Below, piece by piece: positions 12,061-22,839 of a stretch of 64,000 nucleotides of DNA. A program made the position numbers and the translations under genes. The notes under the pieces are model-generated. The model did no database searches. It worked only from the letters and a program-made list of their open reading frames with translations, and was not told the origin of the DNA. Source of the DNA: Acanthococcus lagerstroemiae (lineage: Eukaryota > Arthropoda > Insecta > Hemiptera > Eriococcidae); assembly GCA_031841125.1 (NCBI GenBank), contig CM063111.1:54497535-54561534 (forward strand), in the 5' to 3' direction. Positions within the stretch are counted from its first letter, which is position 1; each line of letters begins with the position of its first letter.

Positions 12061-13599
12061 ATCCGAGACCCCCTTACACGGTAAGAGTAGACAGGCATTC
12101 ATGCCGTGGAATAAGTTGCCTATATTAGATGATTGATGGTTCCCAGCGAGAAATGTGAGACTCCCCTTCAACAGGTAAGTAGGCAACTTATCCTGACAAC
12201 GGGTGAATATATTTGCCTGCTCTCGCACTTGAAAGGGCAAGACGGAAATGTGTCCAGCATGAAAAATTGTTTTTGAACAATTTTACATAAGAACACGCTA
12301 TTTCCTTTTTTCGAAATTCTTGAAATAATAAATTTTGACTTGCCTCACTTACACTGCAATATCTCGCTGAATTTTCAAGATAGAGTTCTGGGGTTGTTTT
12401 ATTCAATTTCTAAGAGGTTTTTACATAAGTACAACTGGAAAAGTAAAAATCGAAAAATTGGGCAACTGGTCCCTTTTCGTATTCGATCTCACATATTAAG
12501 TCTGTGTTTTTCTCTTCTTTTTTTTTATGAAGTAAAATTATGTCGGATTTTTTCCAGTCTGGTATTTCTTTCGAGTCCAAAATTCTCTGAACCTCGCAGC
12601 CCCTTCAATTTTGAGGATAAGCTATATACGAGTCCATAAATAGTTTTTTTGTTTCTCTCAACAAGTACTACAATACCCTTTCAACTTGCTTACCAAAAGT
12701 AAGACACCCTGTATAGTCTCGGAGAAGAAAAATAAAAAAGGAAATAATGTTAAAATAATAAAGACATTTTCTTTAATAAAAATCGCTTGTTCTTCGGGTT
12801 ATCATTTATAAAAATTTTCTTTTTAACGTATTAATAGTCGCTGTTATCCTGGATCAATGAACACGCATACACAAAGAAATGCCGGTGAAAAAACCGACAG
12901 TATGATGAATTATAAATTATCTCATTAAAGGAGCGTAATATTTTTCGGATAAGAATTACTTATACTTCTTCTCTTTTTTTCCTCATGATAGATTATCCCA
13001 TTTATTCACCTCAGTGTAGATATATATCCGCCAGTAACTCGAGCTTTTTGTTTCGCAGTCTAAGATTAAATTAAAATTTTCTAAAAGCATCGAAGTTTTA
13101 AAAAGTTTAATAATAACTTGATCGTTTTTAAAAGGCGGCCGTATTGGCCGAATTATGTTGATGACTTCGTGATAAACCCAAAAATCTCGGAATTTCGAAA
13201 ATTTATGACTTTCGTATCCCAAGAAAATACATTGTTACGCCAGAAAATCACACGGTTTTCCAGAGAATTTTACGGCAGCAGCAAATGCCATTTTCGATCT
13301 TCCTATCCTTTTTTACGTCGGGGCCTGACAATCTTGAGCGAAGGGACTTTTAATCAGCAGGAAGGTCAAATATACTTCCACACCAGACTTCAACTCTTTC
13401 CAAATTTTTGCAAATTTATTCCTTAATACGGTGAAATTAGTCGAGACTATATAAAAAGTTTCTAATAGTGAATAAACGGGTGCCATCAGGTGCCAGTCCG
13501 CGGTAGTAAGACAACGAAAATGAAATAGGCATGATTGCAAACACTTTATCATTTTGTTCAGTATGAACTGAAATTATTTTGAATCTACTCGCAAACGGT
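12061..13599. other. Unassigned sequence
   Basis: A 12-bp inverted repeat (ATAAGTTGCCTA, 12111-12122 and 12180-12191) encloses about 57 bp. Otherwise there are only short open frames without motifs. Confidence 0.35.
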
Positions 13600-14480
13600 A
13601 CTTCAGATTCCCGCGGTAAATCTAATCAAATAAATAAGTTTCTAAGAGGCTTAAAGTCTAAACGAGCTTCCGAGAAATTTAAATAAATCTGAAAGATCCG
13701 CATGAACCTACAAAAACCTTACACAATTTTACACTGGTCCTGAAGAATCTTAAGTCTAAACGGAAGGATTCAGAAGTACTACCATTCAAATTTGAAGAGT
13801 TTTTAAAATATCATAAACAAGTCTTGAAGACTCTATAAGGGTCTCAAACAAGACTGGAAGAGTCTTGAAAAGTTTTCATTAATGTTTGAAAAAGTCTTAT
13901 AAACTTATGCAGCCATACGTATGCATAGCTATATAGTTTTACCAACTCCCTATGACAGTAATTGAAGGAGTAGATAAAAGAGAAGTATTCAACTTTTATA
14001 TTTGAGGGAAGCTTCCCCTCCTCCCACTCGGTAAATCCCCGCGTTAGACGAATGTGAAAAAACTTTAGAGAATTAATAAGTCTGGTCAAGACTCACAGAA
14101 TCGTAAAAATGTCTTGAAGAATCATAATAGTCTGAAGTCGGAAAGCATCACTACCAACCTTTAAAGGTTACAACTTTGGAATAAGCTTTGAGAAATCTGA
14201 ACGAGTTTCAAAGAAAAACAACCGAGTTTCAAAGAGTTTAAAAAAGAACTGAATATATCTGAAAGTCTCGAAAAAAGTCTTATCGAGGCCTGAAACTAAC
14301 CTAATGAGTCTTAAGCGGGTATGGAAAAGTCTTGAAGAGTTTCAATCACGTTTGGTGGAGTGTCAAAATGTTTTAATCAAAAGTATTGAAGAATATTTAA
14401 AAGTCGGGAAAAGTCCTGAAGGATCTTACAAGCTTTCAGTATACAGTCTCAAAAAAACTGAATGTGACTTGATGTAAAAA
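13600..14480. repeat. Degenerate short-unit repeat field (AGTCTTGAA-type)
   Basis: Words such as AAGTCTTGAAGA, AGTCTTGAAAAGTTT and GTCTGAAG recur every 20-40 bp over much of the interval, with an unrelated stretch at about 13900-14090. No coding content is supported. Confidence 0.5.
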
Positions 14481-15140
14481 AAGGGAATTTTTTGGAGGGA
14501 AGAGGGGTCGTGCTCTTTGATGATTTGTCCGAGAGTACATCATTTATTCTCAGGATTGTTTCTGTTTGCTTCCTTCCTATTCAAAACTTGTTTAATTTTA
14601 CTGCTTTTATTATTCTAATTTATGTCTAATTTATTGTCTTGACTTTTTTTTTTGTTTGAAGTTTGAAATAGCAGACAGAACTTTATGTTGTTTCCTCGCC
14701 CGCTGTTAAACTGTCGATATTTAACAAGTTTTTCAATTTATAATTTATTAACACTTCCAAAAATGTAAAAATTGATTTGATACTTTATAATATTCATTAA
14801 AATTTTTTCGATAGGTGTTATGGATCATTATCTACACATTTCCTATATTCTTGAAACTTTCTGATTAAAAAAAATATATCCAAACAGCATTATGAATAAA
14901 TATTCTGAAAAAAAAAAAAACAAAAACAAAAAAAACAAACAAACAAACACTAAAACAACTAAAGCTGAAACCAGTGTTTCTAGAAAAAACGATTTTCAGT
15001 CATTTTGTCAGACGGGCATTTCATCCTTTTTTTATAACGTCATGAGTTTTGTTTTCTTCAAAAAGTGTTTTTTATCATTTCGTTTTTTCATGGTTTTGTA
15101 ACATCTTTAAAAAATTATTTTGTCATTTTGCTATCCTTTT

Positions 15141-15235
15141 TGTTATGTTGCTTAGCATAGTCTACTATCAATGGCAATGTTGCTCAGCATAACCTGCCAT
15201 CAATTATTGTCGTTTAGCACAGTTTATCATTTAAT
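15141..15235 (+). repeat. Short tandem repeat, three diverged units
   Basis: Three units of roughly 40-45 bp share GTTGCTTAGCATAG.CTA.CATCAAT. Confidence 0.55.
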
Positions 15236-15356
15236 CGTTGACGAAAAGTAACATAATTTTTTTGCCATTAGATTCATTTTTTAATTACATCATTGAAAAA
15301 ATGGTCCTAACAAAAAAACAAGGTTTTGCCAAAAAAAGATAAAATTCTGAAAATCC

Positions 15357-15725
15357 TATAGGCGGCGTAATCGAGAGTTTCCGAAGTTGGTAGCCCTGTG
15401 CTGCAAAGGTGATTATGGATGTTATCACCATAAGAATGCATATAACTTGAATTCGCTTTTTCTAGTCAATAAAATGTTATCTTGCGACTTATGATAGATG
15501 AATTTAGAGATTGAGGTCTCCAGTTTTCCTTTATGAACTTGAAACGGCTCCAAGACTTCAAGCTTTAATTTGACATGTTATATGACTCAAGAGAACCTAT
15601 TTTCAGCAATTACAGAAGCTTTAAAGTATATCAACTTTACACGCCTTCTTATAGGAACATCAACCTTGATCACCTTTGCAGGAGGTCGACACTAGCGAAC
15701 CTGGTCACGGTTACACCGCCTACAA
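15357..15725. mobile_element. Short DNA element with inverted ends
   Basis: The left end reads TAGGCGGCGTAATC. The right end in reverse reads TAGGCGGTGTAACC. An inner inverted pair (CTGCAAAGGTGAT and ATCACCTTTGCAG) strengthens the symmetry. Much of the left half (15375-15560) recurs at 22840-22975, including GAAGTTGGTAGCCCTG and GAGATTGAGGTCTC. There is no coding potential and no clear target duplication. Confidence 0.5.
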
Positions 15726-16364
15726 TCATTTTGTCATTTTGTTTTGTTATGTCGAACAGCACTGGCTGAACTTTGTTTTATACAACCAATCCGGTTTGTT
15801 AACGTTTACATCTTCAATAAAGTTTCATGAACAACAAATTTACAACTTTTTCTTTTAATAAATAGAAAAGTTTCAATGTTCAAAAATACACTCACTAAAT
15901 GAATAAGCACACAATTTTCCAATATAATATTCTGTAAATCATGCTTCATTCACATTGAGTGTTGACCTGTTTCAACTCTTACTGATTGCTACATACAATT
16001 AGGTGCAAAACCACAAAGCTATAATAATTTTTTCTCTGATTATCTCATAGCAATACTGATATGCTGGCAATTTCTTGGTTTTTCTACTTATCATTTTCCT
16101 TTTTTCATCAAGAAGTAAGAACATCAAGATCAAGAATAATCAATTCTGATTGTTTTTTTGCTAAGCCCTTGCAGGGCGAATTTAAGTGCAACATGCTATA
16201 TTTTCTTTGAATTAATAAATCATTCTGATACATTTCTTCTAATTCTGATAACATTTCAAATTAATATTGATCAGCTGTCCAGTAATCAAGTTCTATAGGG
16301 ACTGTAATATTCAATCAAACTTTACAATGCTGATACCAGCATGAATACAATAATATGCATAACA

Positions 16365-17195
16365 TCACAATGGGTCCATGAAAATTGACTACGGCAAATT
16401 GACCGCAAGAAAACTGACTGTCGGTAAATTGGGAGCCTAGTAGAATTGATCGTTAGAAAAATGACCGTACATGAGTAGTGTGAACCTGGGAACCTCCAAA
16501 AAATGATGTCTATATATTGTATTTTTCGAATTCTCAGTTTAACATCAGTCCCCACCCAGATGGCTCAGTGTTCAGAACTAAGTTGTTATTAATCCTCTTC
16601 TTATACCTCTACCTCCCACAGTTTTCAAGTTGGGGGAAACTAATATTGAAATCAAATTTGGCGAATCTAAATACCTGTGAAACGCCCATGAAACAACATC
16701 CGTCATGCGTTTCGTGAAAATTTTGAACCTCGCTCCTTCACAAATGCATCATAATTTGCAAATTAGAAGCCAATCGTTACCAGAAATGAATTCAGTGACC
16801 TTTTAAACGTATAAAACGACATATCCGTATTGTATTATGTGAAAATTTTGATCTCCTCCCCAGTCTGGTAACACAGTTTTCTAATGGTAAAAAATTAAAA
16901 AATCTATACCTTCTCATGCAAGGCCTGTGCTAATAATATTATTGCATGGGAAAATAAAGTTTCATTTTCAAACAATCTATTTACGGCTTCTGGAGGGTAA
17001 TTTCGAAAAAATGACTGAGATTACATTATCGTTATCGCGCACTAATGTCTGCACGCTACATCATCTCAACATAGATGGTCAATTCTCCATTTGACAACGG
17101 TCAATTTTATCACGACCAATTTTCATAAGGTGCCTAATTTCCATCGGCCAATTTCCTTGCGGCGAATTCTTCGCGATCACTTTTCCTGATCCTAA
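16365..17195. mobile_element. Element with inverted AAATTGACCG-rich ends
   Basis: The left 90 bp repeat words such as AAATTGACTACGG, AAATTGACCGC and AAAATGACCG. The right 130 bp (about 17065-17195) carry the same words on the opposite strand (CGGTCAATTTTAT, GGCCAATTTCC). This symmetry of subterminal repeats suggests a non-autonomous DNA transposon. Exact ends and target duplication were not resolved. Confidence 0.45.
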
Positions 17196-17199
17196 CATT

Positions 17200-17735
17200 G
17201 CTAGAGGCTACTGTCTGTTCAACCAGTCACAAATTATACATTTTCCCACTAAAATGAAAGCTGCTGTTATCTAGATCACCTAGAAGCCACTAGAGGAAAC
17301 TTCAAGAATGAATCAGATTACTCATAGGAGATTCTATGATTGGTTCTAGAGCGTAGAGTAATTTGTTGCAAATACCTGCTTCAAATTTCGGAGGTTTCAC
17401 CAAACCAGATCAAGGGAATATCCATAGTACAATACAGTGGTTAAATGTTATTACCAACGTTAACTCAGATTCGTGTATCTATAATTCAGGTATTGGTAAC
17501 TCAATGTGATAGAATTTTAGTACTAGCTTATCAATCAATGTAGATATATTCCAGCTCATCAAATCAATCCTGCAAGCAAATTCATAGCTTGATGTGAACT
17601 CATATCAGAGCAAGAGTGGGGAATTATCTTCTAATTGCATCTTCGGGAATCAATTTTACAAACCAACCTAGGTATTATCATCTTCACCGAAAACTATAGA
17701 ACCACAAACCGTGAAATAATTCAATTTCAGTACTC
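17200..17735. other. Unassigned sequence, possible intron of the candidate gene at 17738
   Basis: There are no motifs. If the exon at 17738-17934 is real, this is the beginning of its first intron. Confidence 0.3.
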
Positions 17736-17737
17736 AC

Positions 17738-17934
17738 CGGCTGCCGGTCTCGAAACTCGTCTGCACTGATACTCTGTTGCAGTGGACATTGGAAATGCAG
17801 TTCAGTATCTTGTTCACATCGTCGATGCCAGTATGCGTAGTCGTCAGTTCCAAATCAGTATCAATATCCCATCCGAGCAGATCTTCTTCCAGTATACCGT
17901 CATTCTCCAGGCAGACCGACTTGCACTCTTGCAT
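17738..17934 (-). CDS. Candidate first coding exon of a host gene
   Basis: On the minus strand an ATG at 17934 opens 65 complete codons beginning MQECKSVCLENDGILEEDL and ending at CAGCCG|GTGAGTACT, an almost ideal splice donor (GT at 17737-17736). The peptide is acidic and compositionally ordinary, and CG dinucleotides are frequent from here to about 18190, as expected near a promoter. The exon would end two bases into a codon. Immediately upstream lies a 20-codon open frame in the same frame whose TGA touches this ATG. I do not recognise the protein, and no downstream exon was found between here and position 1. It could still be chance, since the opposite strand is also open. Confidence 0.45.
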
Positions 17935-17997
17935 TCACGAAACGTGATACAAATTCGGCAAGGCGGTACAATAAATACCCTTGATGTATCGCGACAT
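17935..17997 (-). promoter_or_regulatory. Upstream ORF abutting the candidate start codon
   Basis: An ATG at 17997 opens 20 codons (MSRYIKGIYCTALPNLYHVS) that stop at TGA directly before, and in frame with, the ATG at 17934. If this is a 5' UTR, the arrangement could lower or regulate initiation at the main start. It depends on the exon being real. Confidence 0.3.
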
Positions 17998-18299
17998 ACT
18001 GACACGTAACACGTAACACGAAAGCCGAAAGTTTAACTCGCCTTTAGTTGGAACGTCCCAGCATCATTTCTTGTTGCTATGGAAATGGCCAACTACAGCT
18101 GATAAAGCGTCGCGAATTTCTCGTACGCCGGAAGACGGGAACTCGGATTAGCCAAAGTGCAACCAGGAAAAACTAACCTAGGAGCAAACGAAGTTAATGA
18201 ACGTCCATTCATTCGTTGAAGTTTCAGCCTTTCGGCTTGATTTTATTCTGAATGGTGAAATTGTTGCGTTTTCAACACTCGGCAGTCATCGACATTCAT

Positions 18300-18723
18300 A
18301 CCAAGTACTTGTCAATGTCATAAATACCTTACAATTGGACGCTATTAAGCAAAACAGAACCAAGCGACAAAATCTGAATTTTTGAGGATGCGTGATTATT
18401 CGAAGTTCAAGAGTCATATAGAAACCAAGGTTGAAAACGAATCCACTAAAATTCGGACTTAAAAGAATAGTGGCTGACATCTGGTGGAATTTTTTTGCAT
18501 CTTCGCATGTAGGTAAAATGGAGCCCTATTATACACACTACTACTAACACACACAACCAGCAGAGACTCATTTTACCTACATAGAACAGTTGCGACGCTA
18601 GCGCGCCACTAATCCTTCAAGTCCGAATTGGGTTCGAATTCGAATCCACAAATCACTACCTTATTTGCTTGGACACTGTTCAACAAAAGGGAACCAACTA
18701 ACATTTGTAAACAAAATGAGTTA
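18300..18723 (+). repeat. Dispersed repeat serving as target of the transposon at 18724 (left part)
   Basis: The sequence GGAACCAACTAACATTTGTA and what follows up to GAGTTA is matched, in reverse, by 20398-20430. Fragments further left (AATTGGACGCTATT near 18332) are also matched near 20441. The right continuation is at 22282-22384. The family is unknown. Confidence 0.6.
18507..18582. repeat. 14-bp perfect inverted repeat
   Basis: ATGTAGGTAAAATG at 18507-18520 is the reverse complement of CATTTTACCTACAT at 18569-18582. Confidence 0.6.
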
Positions 18724-19122
18724 AGCCCGCTGTACACCATCAATAAAAATGATCATTTTTGAGCGCTGCGTCAATATGTGTAAGAAATTGGGACAGGTGT
18801 TTCTTTTGTTTTGATAACTGATACTTAAGCTGGTTCTCAGGCGGTATTTTTGCTTTTTGTATGGCCGAAATATTTTTATTTTTAATAACTGTTTTATGTT
18901 CTTACGTATTTTGTATCAACCATAATTTGGTGTTCTTTATGGACCAACACTTTTTCCATATCAGTTGTTACCCTACCCAGTCCTGTGATGTAACAATGGT
19001 AACACTGTCCTGACCATAACACGGCAAATAGAACAGAGCTAATAGTGACCGTGTACACAGAACAACATCATTAAAGTGATAAGAGATCACGGAAATGAAC
19101 CAATGTGCAATAAAATGTACTG

Positions 19123-19160
19123 GTCATTAAAAATTCAAAACGTTTTGAATTTTTAATGAC
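19123..19160. repeat. 38-bp perfect palindrome
   Basis: The arm GTCATTAAAAATTCAAAAC is followed directly by its exact reverse complement, with no spacer. Confidence 0.9.
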
Positions 19161-19799
19161 TGACCGTCACTGTTTTGGTTGATTCTCAAGTTATCAGTTT
19201 GTTAATTGCAAAAACAGTTTTTTTTTTTAGGAAATTGGCAAGAACTTTGAAAATTGTGAGTGTTGTCAATTCATGTGACAAACGAGAATAGACTACAATA
19301 TATTTGTGAAAACGTTTGGTTGCCCGATCTGCGTTTTTAAGCTTGTGACACTATCTGTGGCAAAAAAAAGTGCTCAAGTCTGTAAATTTCGCAAATTTGT
19401 GGTAAAAGTGTGGCAAATATTTAGATCCGCCCCTTTTATCACTGGAAATATGTCACACGGCCTCCGTGACATTAAAGTGTCACAAATATGCTTATGTGTG
19501 ACAGTTTATGTTGTCATATTTAAGCAGAAAACTGCTTATTTGTGGTAATTTGAGAGAACCTAGAAATTAAATAATTAATCGTTATACTTAAATTCAACTT
19601 TGAACATATATTGTCTTGTACTAACTGGGATTGTGATTGTGCTCTCATTTCTGTGTTTTAATTTGAAATTTGACGACTACTTATAATTTATGATTTTATA
19701 TTTAAATTTATTTCGTTCGTGTGTTGCTGTGCTCCTTGACCACCACGTGTGCGAATGAAATACATGGCTACAATGAAAACGAGTAAGTTACCTAATTAT

Positions 19800-20025
19800 A
19801 ATTATTATCCTGTGTATTTTTCCTCTTTCAGTCTGTTCTGTTATTTAGAGCTTCTTAGTATATATACGAGTATATATTTCAAAATCACTGGTAAACAGCG
19901 CGTGTATGTTCCTCACGCTGTTCACCAGTGATTTCAAAATATACTCGATCGTATATAGACGATGAAGCTCTCCAAATAACAGAACAGGCTGAAAGAGGAA
20001 AAAATACACAGGATAAGTATATAAT
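19800..20025. repeat. Long hairpin, arms about 105 bp, loop about 9 nt
   Basis: The left arm (about 19800-19904) contains TATCCTGTGTATTTTTCCTC, CTGTTCTGTTATTT and AAAATCACTGGTAAACAGCG. The right arm (about 19914-20025) is its reverse complement with scattered mismatches and small indels (CGCTGTTCACCAGTGATTTC, AAATAACAGAACAG, GAGGAAAAAATACACAGGAT). Open frames on the two strands (19749-19931 plus, 19885-20076 minus) are similar because of this symmetry. If transcribed, it would fold into a long dsRNA. Whether it is a foldback element or a hairpin-RNA locus cannot be told from sequence. Confidence 0.85.
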
Positions 20026-20289
20026 AATCTTCCTCCGGATGATCTTTGCTGGCGGAATTTTTCTGTAGAATAACATCCTTTATAAGTATCTACGCTTGTT
20101 CACCTGATAGATAAGCTGGAATCAACATAGCTGCATGATACCTGTATTTTGTGATTGCACTGCGCTGAGAGAATAATATCCGTGCATTTTGGAATTGCTG
20201 GCAGTTTGTATTCTGAGAAGGAGCGCTCCAACATCAACCAAAACCAAAAGTGCATATAAATAAGAACTCAATATTTTGGTAGAAACTAT

Positions 20290-20470
20290 ATGACATAGCG
20301 TTTACTGATAAGCATTTTTCAATGTGAGTACACATTTTTGAATCGGTAGCCCAATTTTGAAAAATTCTTCTTTTTACGCTCTTTCCAAACATACTAATAA
20401 CTCATTTTGTTTACAAATGTTGGTTGGTTCCTTGACGCTGAATATAGCGTCCAATTAAGTTGAACAACTT
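20290..20470 (-). repeat. Paralogous copy of the transposon's target repeat, unoccupied
   Basis: Read on the minus strand, it joins the sequence flanking 18723 to that flanking 22282 across a single TTA (20398-20400). After the TTA it continues with GTTTGGAAAGAGCGTAAAAA, matching GTTGGAAAGGGGGTAAAAGG beyond 22282, and with TTCAAAAATGTGTACTCA. Confidence 0.8.
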
Positions 20471-20759
20471 AGTCAGGGGTTGTTTTTAGTCCTGTACTTT
20501 ATTTTTAGTACCTATCTATAATTATTATTTTGTTGTATGTATGTAAAATATACATTTTCTACGTGCTTTTTGTAAATATTGACTACATTATTTACATTGT
20601 TATCGCGCTCCTACCACACTCGCTTTGCGGTATCGTGTATTTATTTATTCTTATGGCAGAAATATATTTCTGTAATATATGTAATATACCTATGCGATGC
20701 TCACAATTGAGGGTGCAGCGGGGGCTATAACCAGCGCCTGCAGAGGCGAGCAAAAAACT

Positions 20760-20945
20760 GCGTAAATGTGACACTTATTAAAATGGCACAAATGAGCACA
20801 TTTCTGTCACAAGTGGCATTAAAAACTGCCCAGTAAGCAAAAAACTGCTTAAACGTGACATTTTTTTAATTGACACAAATGAGCACATTTCTGTCACAAA
20901 TGAGCACATTTCTGTCACAAATGGTATTAAAAACTGCCCAGTTGT
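20760..20945. repeat. Tandem subterminal repeats
   Basis: A unit containing AAAAAACTGC.TAAA.GTGACA, GGCACAAATGAGCACATTTC and GTCACAA.TGG.ATTAAAAAC is repeated twice, with an extra internal copy of TGTCACAAATGAGCACATTT. Confidence 0.7.
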
Positions 20946-21109
20946 GACACTGGTGGCAGCAGACTGACAAAAACCCGTTCTCGTCTCTGATTGGTGGAAT
21001 TAATTGTCACAAATTGTACAAAAAAGTGCTGAAATTATCATGTCACATTTGAGCACTTTTTCTGAAAAATTCGCAGATCGGGTGGTGAGTCATCTGCAGT
21101 GACGTTCCA

Positions 21110-22022
21110 AAATATGAGCATAGTATACTACTCTAGGCAGCTGTGGCTGTATGTATTTGGTATATGTACATGACTTATCAAACAATGATGCAATGTTGTA
21201 TGCTTACACTGAAATGGAGGGCAAAAAAGGAGCGAATAATGTTACATCTTTATTGCTGAAATTTTTCAAAGATTTGCCAGTTACAAAACGGACACAACCT
21301 TTGTATTTAATTAGTGATAGTTGTTCTGGACAAAATAAGAACATGACAATGGTTTGATTTATCTACATTTTAGTACATTTATTAAAAATGTTTCCAGAGA
21401 TAACAATGCTGTTTCCAGAGCGAGGCCATAGCTTTTCCTTCCAAATGATGGAGATTTCTCATTAATTGGAAAAAGAAAGAAACAGTGGCTTGCAGAAACC
21501 CCACAGGAGTGGATTGATTGGATGATTACTGACTGGGTAAAGCCCAGACAAATGGTAGTACAACATATATCCACTGACAATTTTTTTGATTTACACAACT
21601 GTGTTGAAGATGGATATTTTTTAAGAACCCTCAAACCAAGTATGAAAATTTCTCAATGCCGAATGATTCAAGTGTCGTCTTCTTATTTGGATGTCAAAGT
21701 TTGTTACTCTTATACTGGTATTTGGCATCATATTGCCATTAGAAAAATTATCAAAACTATGAAGAAAACTAAAATCAGTAAACGCAAGAATCAGAAATTG
21801 TTGCCACCAGAACCAGAACAACCTGCGCTCCCAGCAAGTATTTCTTTGCAGCCCTTGTATGATTGTCCAATACCATTAAAACCCCAGAAGTTGAAGGATA
21901 TTAGGAAATTAGCATCATATAAACAGAATGCGAGTAGTGCTGTTTACTATAATACTTTCTTAAGTGTTCCAGTCAGTGATGATGAATACAAAATTGACAA
22001 CCTAGAAGTAGAAATTATTTGA
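21110..22022 (+). pseudogene. DUF7869-type transposon-encoded protein (broken)
   Basis: Three pieces form one diverged gene. 21110-21357 gives LWLYVFGIY, then KKGANNVTSLLLKF and the hallmark ISDSCSGQNKN near residue 60. A middle part (21410-21520) gives PERGHSF and, after a one-base frameshift, LPNDGDFSLIGKRKKQW. 21522-22022 is open for 166 codons and ends in a Pro/Lys-rich tail. 'SDSC.GQN.N' followed by 'RGHSFLP.D.DF' is the signature of the DUF7869 family, common in arthropod genomes. A DDE-like role for the two aspartate motifs is my inference. A stop at 21355-21357 and at least one frameshift inactivate it. The N-terminal half of the usual protein is missing or was displaced by the nested element. 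Confidence 0.75.
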
Positions 22023-22392
22023 TGGATCAGATATCAGTGGTGACAAACATGTTGTAAGGCAACGGTAGACCAAAACGGTCTTTGCAACAAATGAGGTGTG
22101 TTACAGTGATGCATTTCCCCCGACTTTACAGTTACCACCTCACGCGCAAAAAATATGACAGAGTTTTTTCGTTCTCCTGAAAAATTTAACCTGATTGACT
22201 AAGGTTGTTCTCACAATTAGCTAGTCAATTTCAATGATCATTTTTCTAGCGATCATTTTTATTGATTGTGTACAGCGGGCTTTATTATAATATCGTTGGA
22301 AAGGGGGTAAAAGGTAAAACAGAATTTTTCAAAAATGGGGGGTCTGATTCAAAAATGTGTACTCATGTTGAAAAAAGCTTATCAGTTATCAG

Positions 22393-22799
22393 CAGAGATA
22401 GAAAGCCATATGATAAAACTTTTGCTTACGGCTTTAGCTTCCAATTTGGAAAAAGTAATTTTAGCTTTTGCTTTTCAAATTTTTTTGTATTCAGCTTTCC
22501 CTTCTCAACGTAAAAGTCATAAGCTTTCAGATTTCCGCTGTTGACTTTCTGCTTTTCTCCTAAATTTTGAATATTATATTTTTTAGAAGTAGCGTTTTAC
22601 AACACTGCTTAACAGTTAACACTAACAGCCCCAACGCCCTAACCATTGAGATAATGAAAATAAAAATGAAAATTTAAAAATAGAAAAAAACTGGAAAAAA
22701 TAAAACTTAATATGCTTTTAATTATTTGTGCATTCTAGCTTTTGCTTTTTAGGTAAAGAAACTCTTCGCTTATGGCTTTCCGCTTGCTTTCCATCTCTG
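22393..22799. mobile_element. hAT-like non-autonomous element, 407 bp
   Basis: The ends are CAGAGATAGAAAGC and, in reverse, CAGAGATGGAAAGC. The flanking 8-mers GTTATCAG (22385-22392) and GTTATCAC (22800-22807) differ at one base, fitting the 8-bp duplication of hAT elements. The AT-rich interior has no gene. Confidence 0.65.
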
Positions 22800-22839
22800 G
22801 TTATCACCTTATCAGTAAACACAATAGGCGATCAAACTG

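Larger units (their letters stand above)
19323..21089. mobile_element. Nested repeat-rich element with CCCGATCTGCG inverted ends
   Basis: CCCGATCTGCG near 19328-19338 is mirrored by CGCAGATCGGG near 21075-21085. Subterminal regions on both sides are crowded with GTGACA/TGTCAC words (TGTCACAAATGAGCACATTT and variants) and the pair AGCAGAAAACTGCTTA / AAGCAAAAAACTGCTTA. The layout resembles a non-autonomous DNA transposon with subterminal transposase-binding repeats. No clear target duplication was found, and no gene. Confidence 0.55.
18724..22281 (+). mobile_element. DNA transposon with 31-bp TIRs, TTA target duplication and a DUF7869-type gene remnant
   Basis: The left end begins AGCCCGCTGTACACCATCAA (18724-18754). 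The right end in reverse begins AGCCCGCTGTACACAATCAA (22251-22281). The two 31-bp arms differ at one base. TTA flanks both ends (18721-18723 and 22282-22284). A related copy of the unoccupied target, lying inverted at 20290-20470, reads straight through one TTA and so confirms the boundaries. The only recognisable gene is the DUF7869-like remnant at 21110-22022. A 3-bp TWA duplication is typical of PIF/Harbinger elements, but these terminal bases and this gene are not the standard Harbinger transposase, so I leave the superfamily open. It is now inactive: the gene is broken and other elements sit inside. Confidence 0.8.

Noticed and set aside
19749..20076. Plus- and minus-strand open frames with similar peptides
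   Set aside because: They are the two arms of the long hairpin and carry no family motif.
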